In this document: positions 35,608-43,865 of the stretch, in pieces
Position numbering within the stretch: position 1 is the stretch's first letter
Layout of the letters: each line of letters opens with the position of its first letter
Source: Pseudomonas fluorescens
GTDB taxonomy: Bacteria; Pseudomonadota; Gammaproteobacteria; Pseudomonadales; Pseudomonadaceae
Length of the DNA stretch: 64,000 bases
Reading direction: 5' to 3'
NCBI RefSeq assembly: GCF_001623525.1
Contig: NZ_CP015225.1
Location: 1,550,001 to 1,614,000, forward strand
Position numbers and translations under genes: made by a program
The notes under the pieces: model-generated
What the model was told of the DNA's origin: nothing
Databases searched by the model: none
What the model saw: the letters and a program-made list of their open reading frames with translations, nothing else

Positions 35608-36838
35608 TTACAGCTTCTTTAACGGGGGCTTTTTCAAGCAAGCCGTGCTGGGTCAGTTACGCCGCCTGCGTCACGGCCACCTGCGACTGCTATTGAATGG
35701 CGAGCCATTGAGCTTCGGCGACCTGGCCAGCCCCTTGCAGGCAGAGGTGGAAATCCTCGACGACGCTGTCTGGGGCATGGTTGCCAGCAACGGTTCCATC
35801 GGGGCCGGCGAGGCTTATGTCCACGGCTACTGGCGCAGCGGCGACCTGACGGCGGTCACGCGCCTGTTCGTTGCCAACCTGGATGTGCTCGATGCCATGG
35901 ACAGCGGCCTGGCACGCATCGGCCGCCCGCTGTTGCGCTGGCTGCACTGGCTCAACCGCAACAGTCGACGGGGTTCACGGCGCAATATCATTGCCCATTA
36001 TGACTTGGGCAATGCTCTGTTCGAGCGCCTGCTCGACCCCACCATGATGTATTCAGCCGCCCTGTTCGAAAGCCCCGAACAAAGCCTGGAAGAAGCCCAG
36101 CTCAACAAGCTCGCCCGTATCTGCCGCAAACTCGACCTGCGCCCCGGCGACCATTTGCTGGAAATCGGCACGGGCTGGGGCAGCCTCGCCATCTACGCAG
36201 CCAGCCATTACGGCTGCAAGGTGACCACCACCACGCTGTCCCTGGAGCAATACACCCACACTTGTCGACGTGTCGAAGAATTGGGCCTGCAACAGCAGGT
36301 TCAAGTGTTGCGCAAGGACTACCGTGACTTGCAAGGGCGCTACGACAAGCTGGTGTCCATTGAAATGATCGAAGCCGTCGGGCATCGCTATCTACCCGAG
36401 TACTTCCGGCGCTGCGCCGCGTTGCTCAAGGACGACGGGCTGATGCTGCTGCAATCAATCACCATCCGCGACCAGCGTTATGAGCAGGCCCGACGCTCGG
36501 TCGACTTTATCCAGCGCCATGTCTTTCCCGGTGGCGCGTTACCGTCACTGTCGATCCTGCTGAAGACTGCCAGCACCCAGACGCCACTCAACCTCCTGCA
36601 TCTCGAGGATTTCGGGGCGCACTACGCCCGCACACTGCGGCACTGGCACGACAACTTTCGCCAATCGCACCAGGCATTGGCGCAGTTGGGCTACGACGAA
36701 ACCTTCCAGCGCCTGTGGGAGTTCTACATGTGCTACTGCGAAGGTGGATTCATCGAGCGTGCCATCGGCGTGGCCCAACTGCTCTTCGCGGGGCCCGGCA
36801 CCCGTCGAGCCGCCCTGCTGGAGTACCAGGCTACGTGA
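35570..36838 (+). CDS. Cyclopropane-fatty-acid synthase family methyltransferase
   Basis: This 422-residue SAM-dependent lipid methyltransferase has the SAM site EIGTGWGSLAIYAASHYGCK near residue 197, SLEQYTHTCRRVEELGL, MIEAVGHRYLPEYFRRC and the C-terminal FYMCYCEGGFIERAIG. An N-terminal domain of about 120 residues (FGDLASPLQAEVEILDDAVW) matches Cfa. It acts on unsaturated acyl chains of phospholipids at the membrane surface, forming a cyclopropane ring or a methyl branch. Position in a TGTACA-controlled operon suggests light- or oxidative-stress-induced membrane remodelling, separate from a housekeeping cfa. Confidence 0.9.
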   Translation: MPEPTLSATKAGSYSFFNGGFFKQAVLGQLRRLRHGHLRLLLNGEPLSFGDLASPLQAEVEILDDAVWGMVASNGSIGAGEAYVHGYWRSGDLTAVTRLFVANLDVLDAMDSGLARIGRPLLRWLHWLNRNSRRGSRRNIIAHYDLGNALFERLLDPTMMYSAALFESPEQSLEEAQLNKLARICRKLDLRPGDHLLEIGTGWGSLAIYAASHYGCKVTTTTLSLEQYTHTCRRVEELGLQQQVQVLRKDYRDLQGRYDKLVSIEMIEAVGHRYLPEYFRRCAALLKDDGLMLLQSITIRDQRYEQARRSVDFIQRHVFPGGALPSLSILLKTASTQTPLNLLHLEDFGAHYARTLRHWHDNFRQSHQALAQLGYDETFQRLWEFYMCYCEGGFIERAIGVAQLLFAGPGTRRAALLEYQAT

Positions 36839-37326
36839 TGAGCCGCACCGGCCGGATCGTCAATGCCCTCTGGTTGCAACTGGGTTGGTGGGGCTGTGTG
36901 CTCGGGGCACGGGATCCGTGGTGGCTATTATTGGTGGTCATCGGATTGCTGGCCCACCTGTGGCTGTGTCCTGCTCCTCGGGCCGAGCTGTTTGCGATGA
37001 TGCGTGTCGGGCTCAGTGGCATGCTGCTGGACTGGAGCCTGGGTACGCAGGGCTTGTTCATATTCAAGCAAACCCCACTGCCGCTCTGGCTGGCGCTGCT
37101 CTGGCTGGTGTTTGCCACAGGCCTGCGTCATAGCCTGGCCTGGGCCATGCGGCCAGTATCGCGCGGCGTATTGCTGGGCTTGGTCGGTGGCCCGCTGGCT
37201 TATTGCGTGGGGGCACCACTGGCGGACGTCGCCTTGCCACTGGGGAGCGTTGGCACCGCGCTGTTCCTGGCACCGCTATGGGCACTATGGCTACCCCTGG
37301 CGCTGCGTCTGGCCGAGCCGAACTGA
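36838..37326 (+). CDS. DUF2878 membrane protein
   Basis: This 162-residue protein has about five hydrophobic segments (WWLLLVVIGLLAHLWLC; LWLALLWLVFATGL; GSVGTALFLAPLWALWLPLA). It matches DUF2878, a family found with Cfa/DUF1365 operons. The start codon overlaps the stop of the methyltransferase gene (TGATG). Function unknown; it may anchor or assist the membrane-lipid enzymes. It is the last gene of the rightward operon and ends 21 bp from the convergent operon. Confidence 0.8.
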   Translation: MSRTGRIVNALWLQLGWWGCVLGARDPWWLLLVVIGLLAHLWLCPAPRAELFAMMRVGLSGMLLDWSLGTQGLFIFKQTPLPLWLALLWLVFATGLRHSLAWAMRPVSRGVLLGLVGGPLAYCVGAPLADVALPLGSVGTALFLAPLWALWLPLALRLAEPN

Positions 37327-37347
37327 ATGGGCCCCAGAACGCCGTGG

Positions 37348-37653
37348 CTACCAGGGCTCATCGAGGAAAAGCGGCATGCGCAGGGGCTCGATCGGCCCCT
37401 CGCGCTGGCCGCACATCTCATCATGGACAACCTGTTGCACCAGCGTGCAGGGCAGCCGCGGGACGAAACGCAGCAGCTCACGCAGATGGGTGGTGGAACG
37501 GATAGGCAAAGTCTTTCCAGACTCATCGAGCAACGTACGCAGGCCACCGTCCAGTCGGGCGCGCAATACGTAGATGCCACCCTCCAGTGACAACAACTCC
37601 AGTTCGTGGACCCGCCCGTCGACGGCCAACTCCGTGAGCGCATGCAAGTTCAT
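37348..37653 (-). CDS. DUF6482-like small protein, last gene of the convergent TGTACA operon
   Basis: This 101-residue soluble protein with VHELELLSLEGGIYVLRARL and LPCTLVQQVVHDEMCG closely resembles DUF6482 proteins of Pseudomonas. Its role is unknown. Its start overlaps the end of the DUF3833 gene by 4 bp, so it is translated as part of the chalcone-isomerase-like/DUF3833 operon. That places a Pseudomonas-specific family under the same control as the lipid genes. Confidence 0.7.
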   Translation of the reverse strand: MNLHALTELAVDGRVHELELLSLEGGIYVLRARLDGGLRTLLDESGKTLPIRSTTHLRELLRFVPRLPCTLVQQVVHDEMCGQREGPIEPLRMPLFLDEPW

Positions 37654-38189
37654 GGCGAGCCCACGGCCTGACGACGGAAAAACAGGGTCACCTGCCCTAA
37701 TTCGACACCCAGCTTGCTCATGCTGGAGCGATTGATCAGTGTGTCCTCATCCATCAGGTACATCCAGTCATCAAACTCCACCTCGTAGGTCGAGCCATCA
37801 ACCGGCAGGTTCAACCGATAACGCCAGCGCAGGGCATTGCCGGCCACTTCTCCGCGCGCCAGGCCGATCACATCGTCAGCGCGACCACGCCACAGGCCGG
37901 GTCCCTCGGGAGTCAGTGTCCAGACCCGTCGCTGACGGCTGCCGTCGCTATAGAGAAAGCGCTCATCAAGGATCAGGTGCTCTCCCTCGTGACGACTGGA
38001 AATGTCCACCTCAAAGCGCTTGATCACTTCGCCCGAACGCTTTTGATAGATCCCCCAGGCCCTGACGGGTTGGCTGAAAAAGCGCTCCAGATCCAGTCGG
38101 GGTTGCTGGTCGGTATAACGTTCGACATTCACATTCCCGCAACTGGTCAGGCCCAGGATCAGCAGCAACGCCATCAAAAAATGCCTCAC
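37650..38189 (-). CDS. DUF3833 lipoprotein
   Basis: This 179-residue lipoprotein has the lipobox LTSC at about residue 17 after a short hydrophobic signal (FLMALLLILG). The body is strand-rich (FEVDISSRHEGEHLILDERF, FDDWMYLMDEDTLINRSSMS) and fits DUF3833, a lipocalin-like family co-occurring with Cfa/DUF1365 clusters. It could carry a lipid in the periplasm. It overlaps both neighbours by 4 bp. Confidence 0.8.
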   Translation of the reverse strand: MRHFLMALLLILGLTSCGNVNVERYTDQQPRLDLERFFSQPVRAWGIYQKRSGEVIKRFEVDISSRHEGEHLILDERFLYSDGSRQRRVWTLTPEGPGLWRGRADDVIGLARGEVAGNALRWRYRLNLPVDGSTYEVEFDDWMYLMDEDTLINRSSMSKLGVELGQVTLFFRRQAVGSP

Positions 38190-38752
38190 TGATTTTCTCT
38201 CCTTTCACTTGAGGTTTGGATTCCAAGTAATTGATTTCGAAGATCAGGCTCTCGAGTTCGAGGATCGAGCCAGATGGCAAAAAAAGCCCGGGCGAATAGC
38301 GGGTCCGTGACCGCCAGAGACAGTTTTTCACCCACGTAGAAACGACAGCCCTGCCCCGGTAGGTACAGGCCAGTGATACGGCTTCCAGGTTTCACATCAA
38401 TAAAGGCACGGCGCATTTGAGCGGCCCATTCGTCCCGGCGCTTGGCGTCCAAGGGCGCACCGTTGAGACGTTGCATTTCCTTCAGGCTCGTTTCGACCAG
38501 AGATTCTCTGTCGATGGCACGTCGGTAATTGAGTTCCAGGGCAAATGCCGTTTCCAGGCTTGGCGCAGCGGCCGCGCTCCAGAGCCTGGCCTGATAGAGG
38601 TCGAACCCATACCAGTCGAAATCGGCTTGCCCAATCAGGCGCGTGCCTGCCAATACGCCGCGCCAGTCTGACAAGGCTTGGGGGCAATAAAGCGTAAACA
38701 TGCAAAGCGCTATGGCGACCAGGCTTTTCCTGAGCGCGAACGACCGGGCCAT
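38186..38752 (-). CDS. Chalcone-isomerase-fold protein (Chalcone_3), exported
   Basis: This 188-residue protein has a signal peptide (LVAIALCMFTLYCPQALS). The mature part has the chalcone isomerase-like fold (FDWYGFDLYQARLWSAAAAP, FALELNYRRAIDRESLVETS, PGQGCRFYVGEKLSLAVTDP). Bacterial relatives bind fatty acids rather than flavonoids. It is the first gene of a three-gene operon with DUF3833 and DUF6482, preceded by a TGTACA-N12-TGTACA box 37 bp upstream. It is a likely fatty-acid-binding partner of the convergent lipid operon. Confidence 0.8.
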   Translation of the reverse strand: MARSFALRKSLVAIALCMFTLYCPQALSDWRGVLAGTRLIGQADFDWYGFDLYQARLWSAAAAPSLETAFALELNYRRAIDRESLVETSLKEMQRLNGAPLDAKRRDEWAAQMRRAFIDVKPGSRITGLYLPGQGCRFYVGEKLSLAVTDPLFARAFFAIWLDPRTREPDLRNQLLGIQTSSERRENQ

Positions 38753-38788
38753 GAAGGCGTTACCCGCTTATCAAGGGAACCCTGATAA

Positions 38789-38813
38789 TTGTACATAATT
38801 TTAATTTTGTACA
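38789..38813 (-). promoter_or_regulatory. TGTACA-N12-TGTACA box of the convergent operon
   Basis: Two TTGTACA motifs start at 38789 and 38807, exactly 18 bp apart, so TGTACA-N12-TGTACA is exact. The spacer is pure A/T. This is the same arrangement as at 32319-32344, and it sits in the promoter of the chalcone-isomerase-like gene. Confidence 0.7.
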
Positions 38814-38825
38814 GGTTTAGTGCAG

Positions 38826-39290
38826 CTATACGCTTTCCGCTACATCAACCTGAAGCGGCACCACCCGCCTCGGCGCCGGGCCTGGCGAGGTGGTAGTTGC
38901 TACCTCGACCAAGGCTTCGACTGCCTGTTCGGCCATGGTCACGACGGGATGAGACAGCACCGCCTGGACCAGCCCCGTCTTCAACGTCTCGCGTGTCAAC
39001 GGCGTCAGGTCATGGCACACCACCACAGGCAAGCGAATCTTCTGTTTCTGGAGGCTACGCAAGGCCCGCAATACGCCGGCGATACCACCACCGGCCACAT
39101 AAAGCCCTACCAGGTCGGGCTCTGCGGTGAGCAAATCCAGCGTGTTGCCATACGCGAACTCATCGTCCTCCAGCGTCAGGCGCGACGCGAGCAGCTCCCA
39201 TTCGCTGGAGTGCACGGCCAGATAACAGCGAAAGCTCAGCTCACACAATTCCTGGCACTGGAAACGCTGGCTCCTACGTCGACAAATACT
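38826..39290 (-). pseudogene. LacI-family regulator remnant (C-terminal half)
   Basis: From 39290 downward the frame encodes the last 150 or so residues of a LacI-type sugar-binding domain (WELLASRLTLEDDEFAYGNT, LVGLYVAGGGIAGVLRALRS, PVVVCHDLTPLTRETLKTGL). An in-frame stop lies just before it, and the HTH and first subdomain are absent. The break is beside the phosphoesterase gene. It is a broken gene, not a working regulator of the adjoining TGTACA operon. Confidence 0.8.
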
Positions 39291-39307
39291 TCAAGTAAGC
39301 GTGTCCA

Positions 39308-39766
39308 TCACTCCAGCAACTGGACCAGCCGCGGCTCGATCGCGCCAGCGCTCACCTCGACCAACGCCAGCGTCACCGGCAGCGTAAACCGCCGCCGGCC
39401 GGCGCTGCCAGGGTTTAGGTACAGCCGATCGCCACGCCACTCGATGCCCGGCTTGTGGGAATGGCCGCTGATCACCCAGTTCACGCCCGGGTCGAGCGAG
39501 TCCTGTACATCGGCAATGTCGTGAACCAGCAAGACCTGCCATCCGCACAGGTCGAATTGCAGTCTGTCAGCAAGCGGCCCAGCCCAATCTGCCCCTAGGT
39601 CGTTATTGCCGCGCACCACGTGCAATGGCGCAATCGACGCCAATTGATCCAGGATCTCGGGGCTGCCGATGTCACCGGCATGGATGATACGCTCACACCC
39701 CTCCAATGCTGCCAGCGCTTGCGGGCGGAGCAGACCATGGGTGTCGGAAATGACGCCAACTTTCAT
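39308..39766 (-). CDS. Metallophosphoesterase (YfcE/MJ0936 family)
   Basis: This 152-residue calcineurin-like phosphodiesterase has all the metal motifs: DTHG near residue 8, HAGDIGSP near residue 29, GNND near residue 53, VHD and GHSHKP near residues 81 and 101, and NPGS near residue 118. Relatives hydrolyse phosphodiesters with Mn2+. GAGAGG precedes the ATG. It is a stand-alone gene; the LacI remnant lies immediately downstream. Confidence 0.9.
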   Translation of the reverse strand: MKVGVISDTHGLLRPQALAALEGCERIIHAGDIGSPEILDQLASIAPLHVVRGNNDLGADWAGPLADRLQFDLCGWQVLLVHDIADVQDSLDPGVNWVISGHSHKPGIEWRGDRLYLNPGSAGRRRFTLPVTLALVEVSAGAIEPRLVQLLE

Positions 39767-39893
39767 GAAACCTCTCTCCCCAATCGTGTGTCGCCGGTTG
39801 TACCTGCCTCGTCGTAGCGAGCTAACGTGCTGAAATCGAATAAGATAGGCTGCGCATCAATAGTGTGCAGACCCGTCGTAAAAGGAAATGTTG

Positions 39894-41462
39894 ATGCTCG
39901 GACGCAAACGGCCAGAGCCAAAGATTGAAAACACTGATGAGGTCTTTTCTCCTCAGAGCGCCCAGGCCGGAGCGGCGTTGCGGCTCACCGTGAGCTTCAT
40001 GCTGGTGGTGGTTGTGGCCTTCCTGGCCGTCGAAGGTTGGCGGACCTGGCGCGACTACCGCGCCGCTTTTGCATCTGCCCGGGATTCAGTGACGAACCTG
40101 GCGCGGGCGACGGCCCAGCACGCTGAAGACACCATTCGACAAGTGGATGTGGTCACCGCCGCCCTCGCCGAACGGGTGGAGGGCGATAGCCTGCAGAACA
40201 TGGATATCCCACGCATCCATAAACTATTGGTGCAGCAGGCCGCCATCATGCCGCAACTGCACGGGTTGTTTATCTATGGCCCGGACGGCCAATGGCTGGT
40301 GACGGACAAGGAGACGATCCCGGAAATGGCGAACAACGCCGACCGCGATTACTTCCAATACCACCGCACCCACAAGGATCAAGGCGTGCGCATCGGTGAC
40401 GTCGTCAAGAGCCGTTCCACCAATGACCTGATCATCCCCATTTCCCGCCGCCTGAACAACCCCGATGGCTCGTTTGCCGGCGTATTGCTGGGAACAGTGA
40501 AGGTGAGCTATTTCGTCGACTACTACGGCGACTTCAAGATCGATGGCAAAGGCGCGCTGGTCCTGGCCAAGCGCAGCGGAACGATCCTGGTCCGACGTCC
40601 CTTCGTCGCTTCGGTGATTGGCAAGAGCCTGGTTAACAGCGTGATTTTCAGAGAACATTTACCCACCTCCAACCAAGGGGTTGCCGAAGCCAAGGCCGTC
40701 GTCGACGACACCGAGCGCCTATACGGCTACCGGGCGCTGACCACTTACCCGCTGGTGGTGGAAGCCGGCTTGTCCCGCGAATCGATCATCGCGCCCTGGC
40801 GCCGCGACCTGTTCAAGACCGGTTTGGTGCTGATTTTCCTGATCGCGATACTGGTGGGCTTCGGGCTCATCGTGTTGAGCCAACTGCGCTACCGCATGGC
40901 CATGGAGAAGCAGATTCGCAGCGCCCACCAGGCCATGCGCGACATGGCGCTGACCGACAGCCTGACCGGGCTGGGCAACCGCAGGCGGCTGGACATCGCC
41001 CTGGCCGATGAGATCCGCCTGGCCAGGCGCCAGGGTTCGTCCCTGGCCCTGATCATGCTCGACGTCGATTACTTCAAGCGTTTCAACGACAGATACGGCC
41101 ATGCCGCCGGGGACGATTGCCTGCGGGCGATTGCAGCCGCGCTCAGGCAGACCATCAAGCGGCCGGGCGACCTGGCTGTCCGCTACGGCGGTGAAGAGTT
41201 CACCGTGCTGCTGCCAAACACCGACAGCGCCGGCGCCACCAGGGTCGTGCAGCAAATCCTCGAAGCGGTCAGGGCCTTGAACATTGAACATGGCGACCAT
41301 CCCTTGGGCATCGTGACCATCAGCGCGGGCGTCACCACCTGCCAGCCGAGCGGCGAGGACGTCACCCCGGCCATGCTGATCAGGGCCGCGGACGCCTTCC
41401 TGTACCTGGCCAAGAACACCGGGCGCAACCGCTGGTGCAGCGCCGGCTCGACGCCTGGGTGA
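39894..41462 (+). CDS. Membrane diguanylate cyclase with dCache sensor
   Basis: This 522-residue protein has a first membrane helix near residues 22-42 (LTVSFMLVVVVAFLAVEGW), a periplasmic dCache domain to about residue 300 (IYGPDGQWLVTDKETIPEMA, YFQYHRTHKDQGVRIGDVV), a second helix (TGLVLIFLIAILVGFGLIVL) and a GGDEF domain. The active site is GGEEF at about residue 432, and an RPGD inhibitory site lies five residues earlier, so it should make c-di-GMP with product feedback. AAAGGAA fits the ATG at 39894 better than the one 6 bp upstream. Confidence 0.9.
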   Translation: MLGRKRPEPKIENTDEVFSPQSAQAGAALRLTVSFMLVVVVAFLAVEGWRTWRDYRAAFASARDSVTNLARATAQHAEDTIRQVDVVTAALAERVEGDSLQNMDIPRIHKLLVQQAAIMPQLHGLFIYGPDGQWLVTDKETIPEMANNADRDYFQYHRTHKDQGVRIGDVVKSRSTNDLIIPISRRLNNPDGSFAGVLLGTVKVSYFVDYYGDFKIDGKGALVLAKRSGTILVRRPFVASVIGKSLVNSVIFREHLPTSNQGVAEAKAVVDDTERLYGYRALTTYPLVVEAGLSRESIIAPWRRDLFKTGLVLIFLIAILVGFGLIVLSQLRYRMAMEKQIRSAHQAMRDMALTDSLTGLGNRRRLDIALADEIRLARRQGSSLALIMLDVDYFKRFNDRYGHAAGDDCLRAIAAALRQTIKRPGDLAVRYGGEEFTVLLPNTDSAGATRVVQQILEAVRALNIEHGDHPLGIVTISAGVTTCQPSGEDVTPAMLIRAADAFLYLAKNTGRNRWCSAGSTPG

Positions 41463-41580
41463 CCCCAGCAGGACCGCCGCGTATCGGTCAAGGTCGTGCT
41501 AACCCAAGTCCACAGGTGCCTGCAAGGCGCCTGGCGGCTACAATGCTCGCTTCGACCGTGACCAGCCTGACTAAAAACAA

Positions 41581-43581
41581 ATGTCCTTGCCCAAACATCA
41601 TCTGGAATTGCTCAGCCCCGCCCGCGACGTGACCATCGCCCGCGAGGCCATCCTGCATGGCGCCGACGCCGTCTACATCGGTGGCCCGAGTTTCGGCGCA
41701 CGTCACAACGCCTGCAACGAAGTGGGCGATATTGCCCGGCTGGTGGAGTTCGCCCATCGCTACCACGCCCGTGTGTTCACGACCATCAACACCATCCTGC
41801 ACGACAATGAGTTGGAGCCAGCCCGCCAACTGATCCACCAGTTGTACGATGCCGGCGTCGATGCGCTGATCGTCCAGGACCTGGGGGTAATGGAGCTGGA
41901 TATTCCACCCATCGAGCTGCACGCCAGCACCCAGACCGACATCCGTACCCTGGCCCGAGCGAAGTTCCTCGACCAGGCTGGTTTCTCGCAACTGGTCTTG
42001 GCCCGTGAGCTGAACCTGCAGGAAATCCGCGCCATCGCCGACGAGACCGAGGCGGCCATCGAGTTCTTCATCCACGGCGCGCTGTGCGTGGCGTTTTCCG
42101 GCCAGTGCAACATCTCCCACGCCCAGAACGGCCGCAGCGCCAACCGTGGCGACTGCTCCCAGGCCTGCCGCCTGCCCTACACCCTCAAGGACGACCAGGG
42201 TCGGGTAGTCGCCTACGAAAAACACCTACTGTCGATGAAAGACAACAACCAGAGCGCCAACATCCGCGCCCTGGTCGAAGCCGGCGTGCGTTCATTCAAG
42301 ATCGAAGGCCGCTACAAGGACATGGGTTATGTGAAGAACATCACCGCCTATTACCGCCAGCGCCTGGACGATGTCCTCGAAGACCGTCCGGACCTGGCCC
42401 GCGCGTCCAGCGGCCGCACCGCGCACTTCTTCGTCCCCGACCCGGACAAGACCTTCCACCGTGGCAGCACCGACTATTTCGTCAGCGAACGCAAGGTCGA
42501 CATCGGCGCCTTCGATTCGCCGACCTTTACGGGCGTGCCGGTGGGCGTGGTGGAAAAAGTCGGCAAACGTGACCTGCAAGTGGTGACCTTCGATCCGCTG
42601 TCCAACGGCGACGGCCTCAATGTGCTGGTCAAGCGCGAAGTCGTCGGTTTCCGCGCCAACATCGCCGAGCCCAAGGGTGAGTTCGAAGAGGACGGCCAGA
42701 AGCGTTACCGCTACCGTGTCGAACCCAACGAGATGCCGGCCGGCATGTACCAGTTGCGCCCCAACCACCCGTTGAGCCGCAACCTGGACCACAACTGGCA
42801 GCAAGCGTTGCTCAAGACCTCCTCCGAACGCCGCGTCGGCCTGGCCTGGGTTGCGCGCCTGCGCGAAGAGCGCCTGGAACTGACCGCCACCAGCGAAGAA
42901 GGCATCAGCGCCAGCGTCGCCCTGGACGGACCGTTCGGCCAGGCCAACAAGCCGGAACAGGCCCTGGAGCAATTGCACGACCTGCTCGGCCAACTGGGCA
43001 CCACCGAATACCACGCCACCGCGATCGAGCTGGATGCGCCCCAGGCGTTCTTCGTCCCCAACTCGCAGCTCAAGGCCTTGCGCCGCGAAGCCATCGAGGC
43101 CCTGACCAGCGCCCGCATCAAAGCCCACCCACGCGGTGGCCGCAAGGCCGAGACCAACCCGCCGCCGGTGTACCCGGAATCGCACCTGTCGTTCCTGGCC
43201 AACGTCTACAACCAGAAGGCCCGGGACTTCTATCATCGTCACGGCGTCAAGCTGATCGACGCGGCGTTCGAGGCCCACGAGGAAACGGGAGAAGTGCCGG
43301 TGATGATCACCAAGCACTGCCTGCGCTTCTCGTTCAACCTCTGCCCCAAGCAGGCCAAGGGGGTCACTGGCGTGCGCACCAAGGTGGCGCCGATGCAGCT
43401 GGTACACGGTGATGAAGTGCTGACGTTGAAGTTCGATTGCAAACCCTGCGAAATGCATGTGGTCGGCAAGATCAAGGGACACATCCTCGACCTGCCGTTG
43501 CCTGGCAGCACGGCGCAGCCCGTGGTCGGCCACATCAGCCCTGAAGACCTGCTCAAGACGATCCCCCGCGCACCGCATTAA
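41581..43581 (+). CDS. rlhA: U32 family protein, 23S rRNA 5-hydroxycytidine hydroxylase RlhA-like
   Basis: This 666-residue U32 protein is the length of E. coli RlhA and has its C-terminal DUF3656-type extension. The U32 core carries LELLSPARDVTIAREAILHG at the N-terminus and the cysteine motif CVAFSGQCNISHAQNGRSAN, then GDCSQACRLPY, for the iron-sulfur cluster. A last Cys pair, KFDCKPCEMHVVG, is near the C-terminus. RlhA hydroxylates C2501 of 23S rRNA. No accessory gene is adjacent. Confidence 0.85.
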   Translation: MSLPKHHLELLSPARDVTIAREAILHGADAVYIGGPSFGARHNACNEVGDIARLVEFAHRYHARVFTTINTILHDNELEPARQLIHQLYDAGVDALIVQDLGVMELDIPPIELHASTQTDIRTLARAKFLDQAGFSQLVLARELNLQEIRAIADETEAAIEFFIHGALCVAFSGQCNISHAQNGRSANRGDCSQACRLPYTLKDDQGRVVAYEKHLLSMKDNNQSANIRALVEAGVRSFKIEGRYKDMGYVKNITAYYRQRLDDVLEDRPDLARASSGRTAHFFVPDPDKTFHRGSTDYFVSERKVDIGAFDSPTFTGVPVGVVEKVGKRDLQVVTFDPLSNGDGLNVLVKREVVGFRANIAEPKGEFEEDGQKRYRYRVEPNEMPAGMYQLRPNHPLSRNLDHNWQQALLKTSSERRVGLAWVARLREERLELTATSEEGISASVALDGPFGQANKPEQALEQLHDLLGQLGTTEYHATAIELDAPQAFFVPNSQLKALRREAIEALTSARIKAHPRGGRKAETNPPPVYPESHLSFLANVYNQKARDFYHRHGVKLIDAAFEAHEETGEVPVMITKHCLRFSFNLCPKQAKGVTGVRTKVAPMQLVHGDEVLTLKFDCKPCEMHVVGKIKGHILDLPLPGSTAQPVVGHISPEDLLKTIPRAPH

Positions 43582-43595
43582 GCAATGCGCTCCTA

Positions 43596-43681
43596 TGGCA
43601 GCGAGCTTGCTCGCGATAGCGGTGGGCCTGCTTGCATTGAGGCTGAATGTATCGCCGCCTTCGCGAGCAAGCTCGCTGCCA
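43596..43681. repeat. REP pair, TGGCAGCGAGCTTGCTCGCGA variant
   Basis: Inverted copies lie at 43596-43616 and 43661-43681, just after the rlhA-like stop. The ends read TGGCAGCGAGC instead of TGTGGGAGCGGGC. Confidence 0.9.
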
Positions 43682-43865
43682 CATGGGTTCTCGGGTGTTT
43701 GATGGCCCTGCGCCATTTTTTTTATTTCTGCGCCGTTTTTGCTTCGCTGTGCGACAGATTTTCCTGCAGGACTCCCCCACCCTTTCCTCGCGGTGTTAGG
43801 TTGCAAGCGTTTGTGTCATCAAATCAGACACTTGTCTCCTACCGCCTGCAAAGGAATGCCCAGCA

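Noticed and set aside
41581..43581. Collagenase/protease annotation for the U32 protein
   Set aside because: U32 proteins of this length with the iron-sulfur cysteines are RNA hydroxylases of the RlhA type; the old peptidase label is not supported by a catalytic site.
42292..43806. 504-codon frame on the minus strand opposite the U32 gene
   Set aside because: No family features, and the plus strand encodes a full-length RlhA-like protein with its cysteine motifs.
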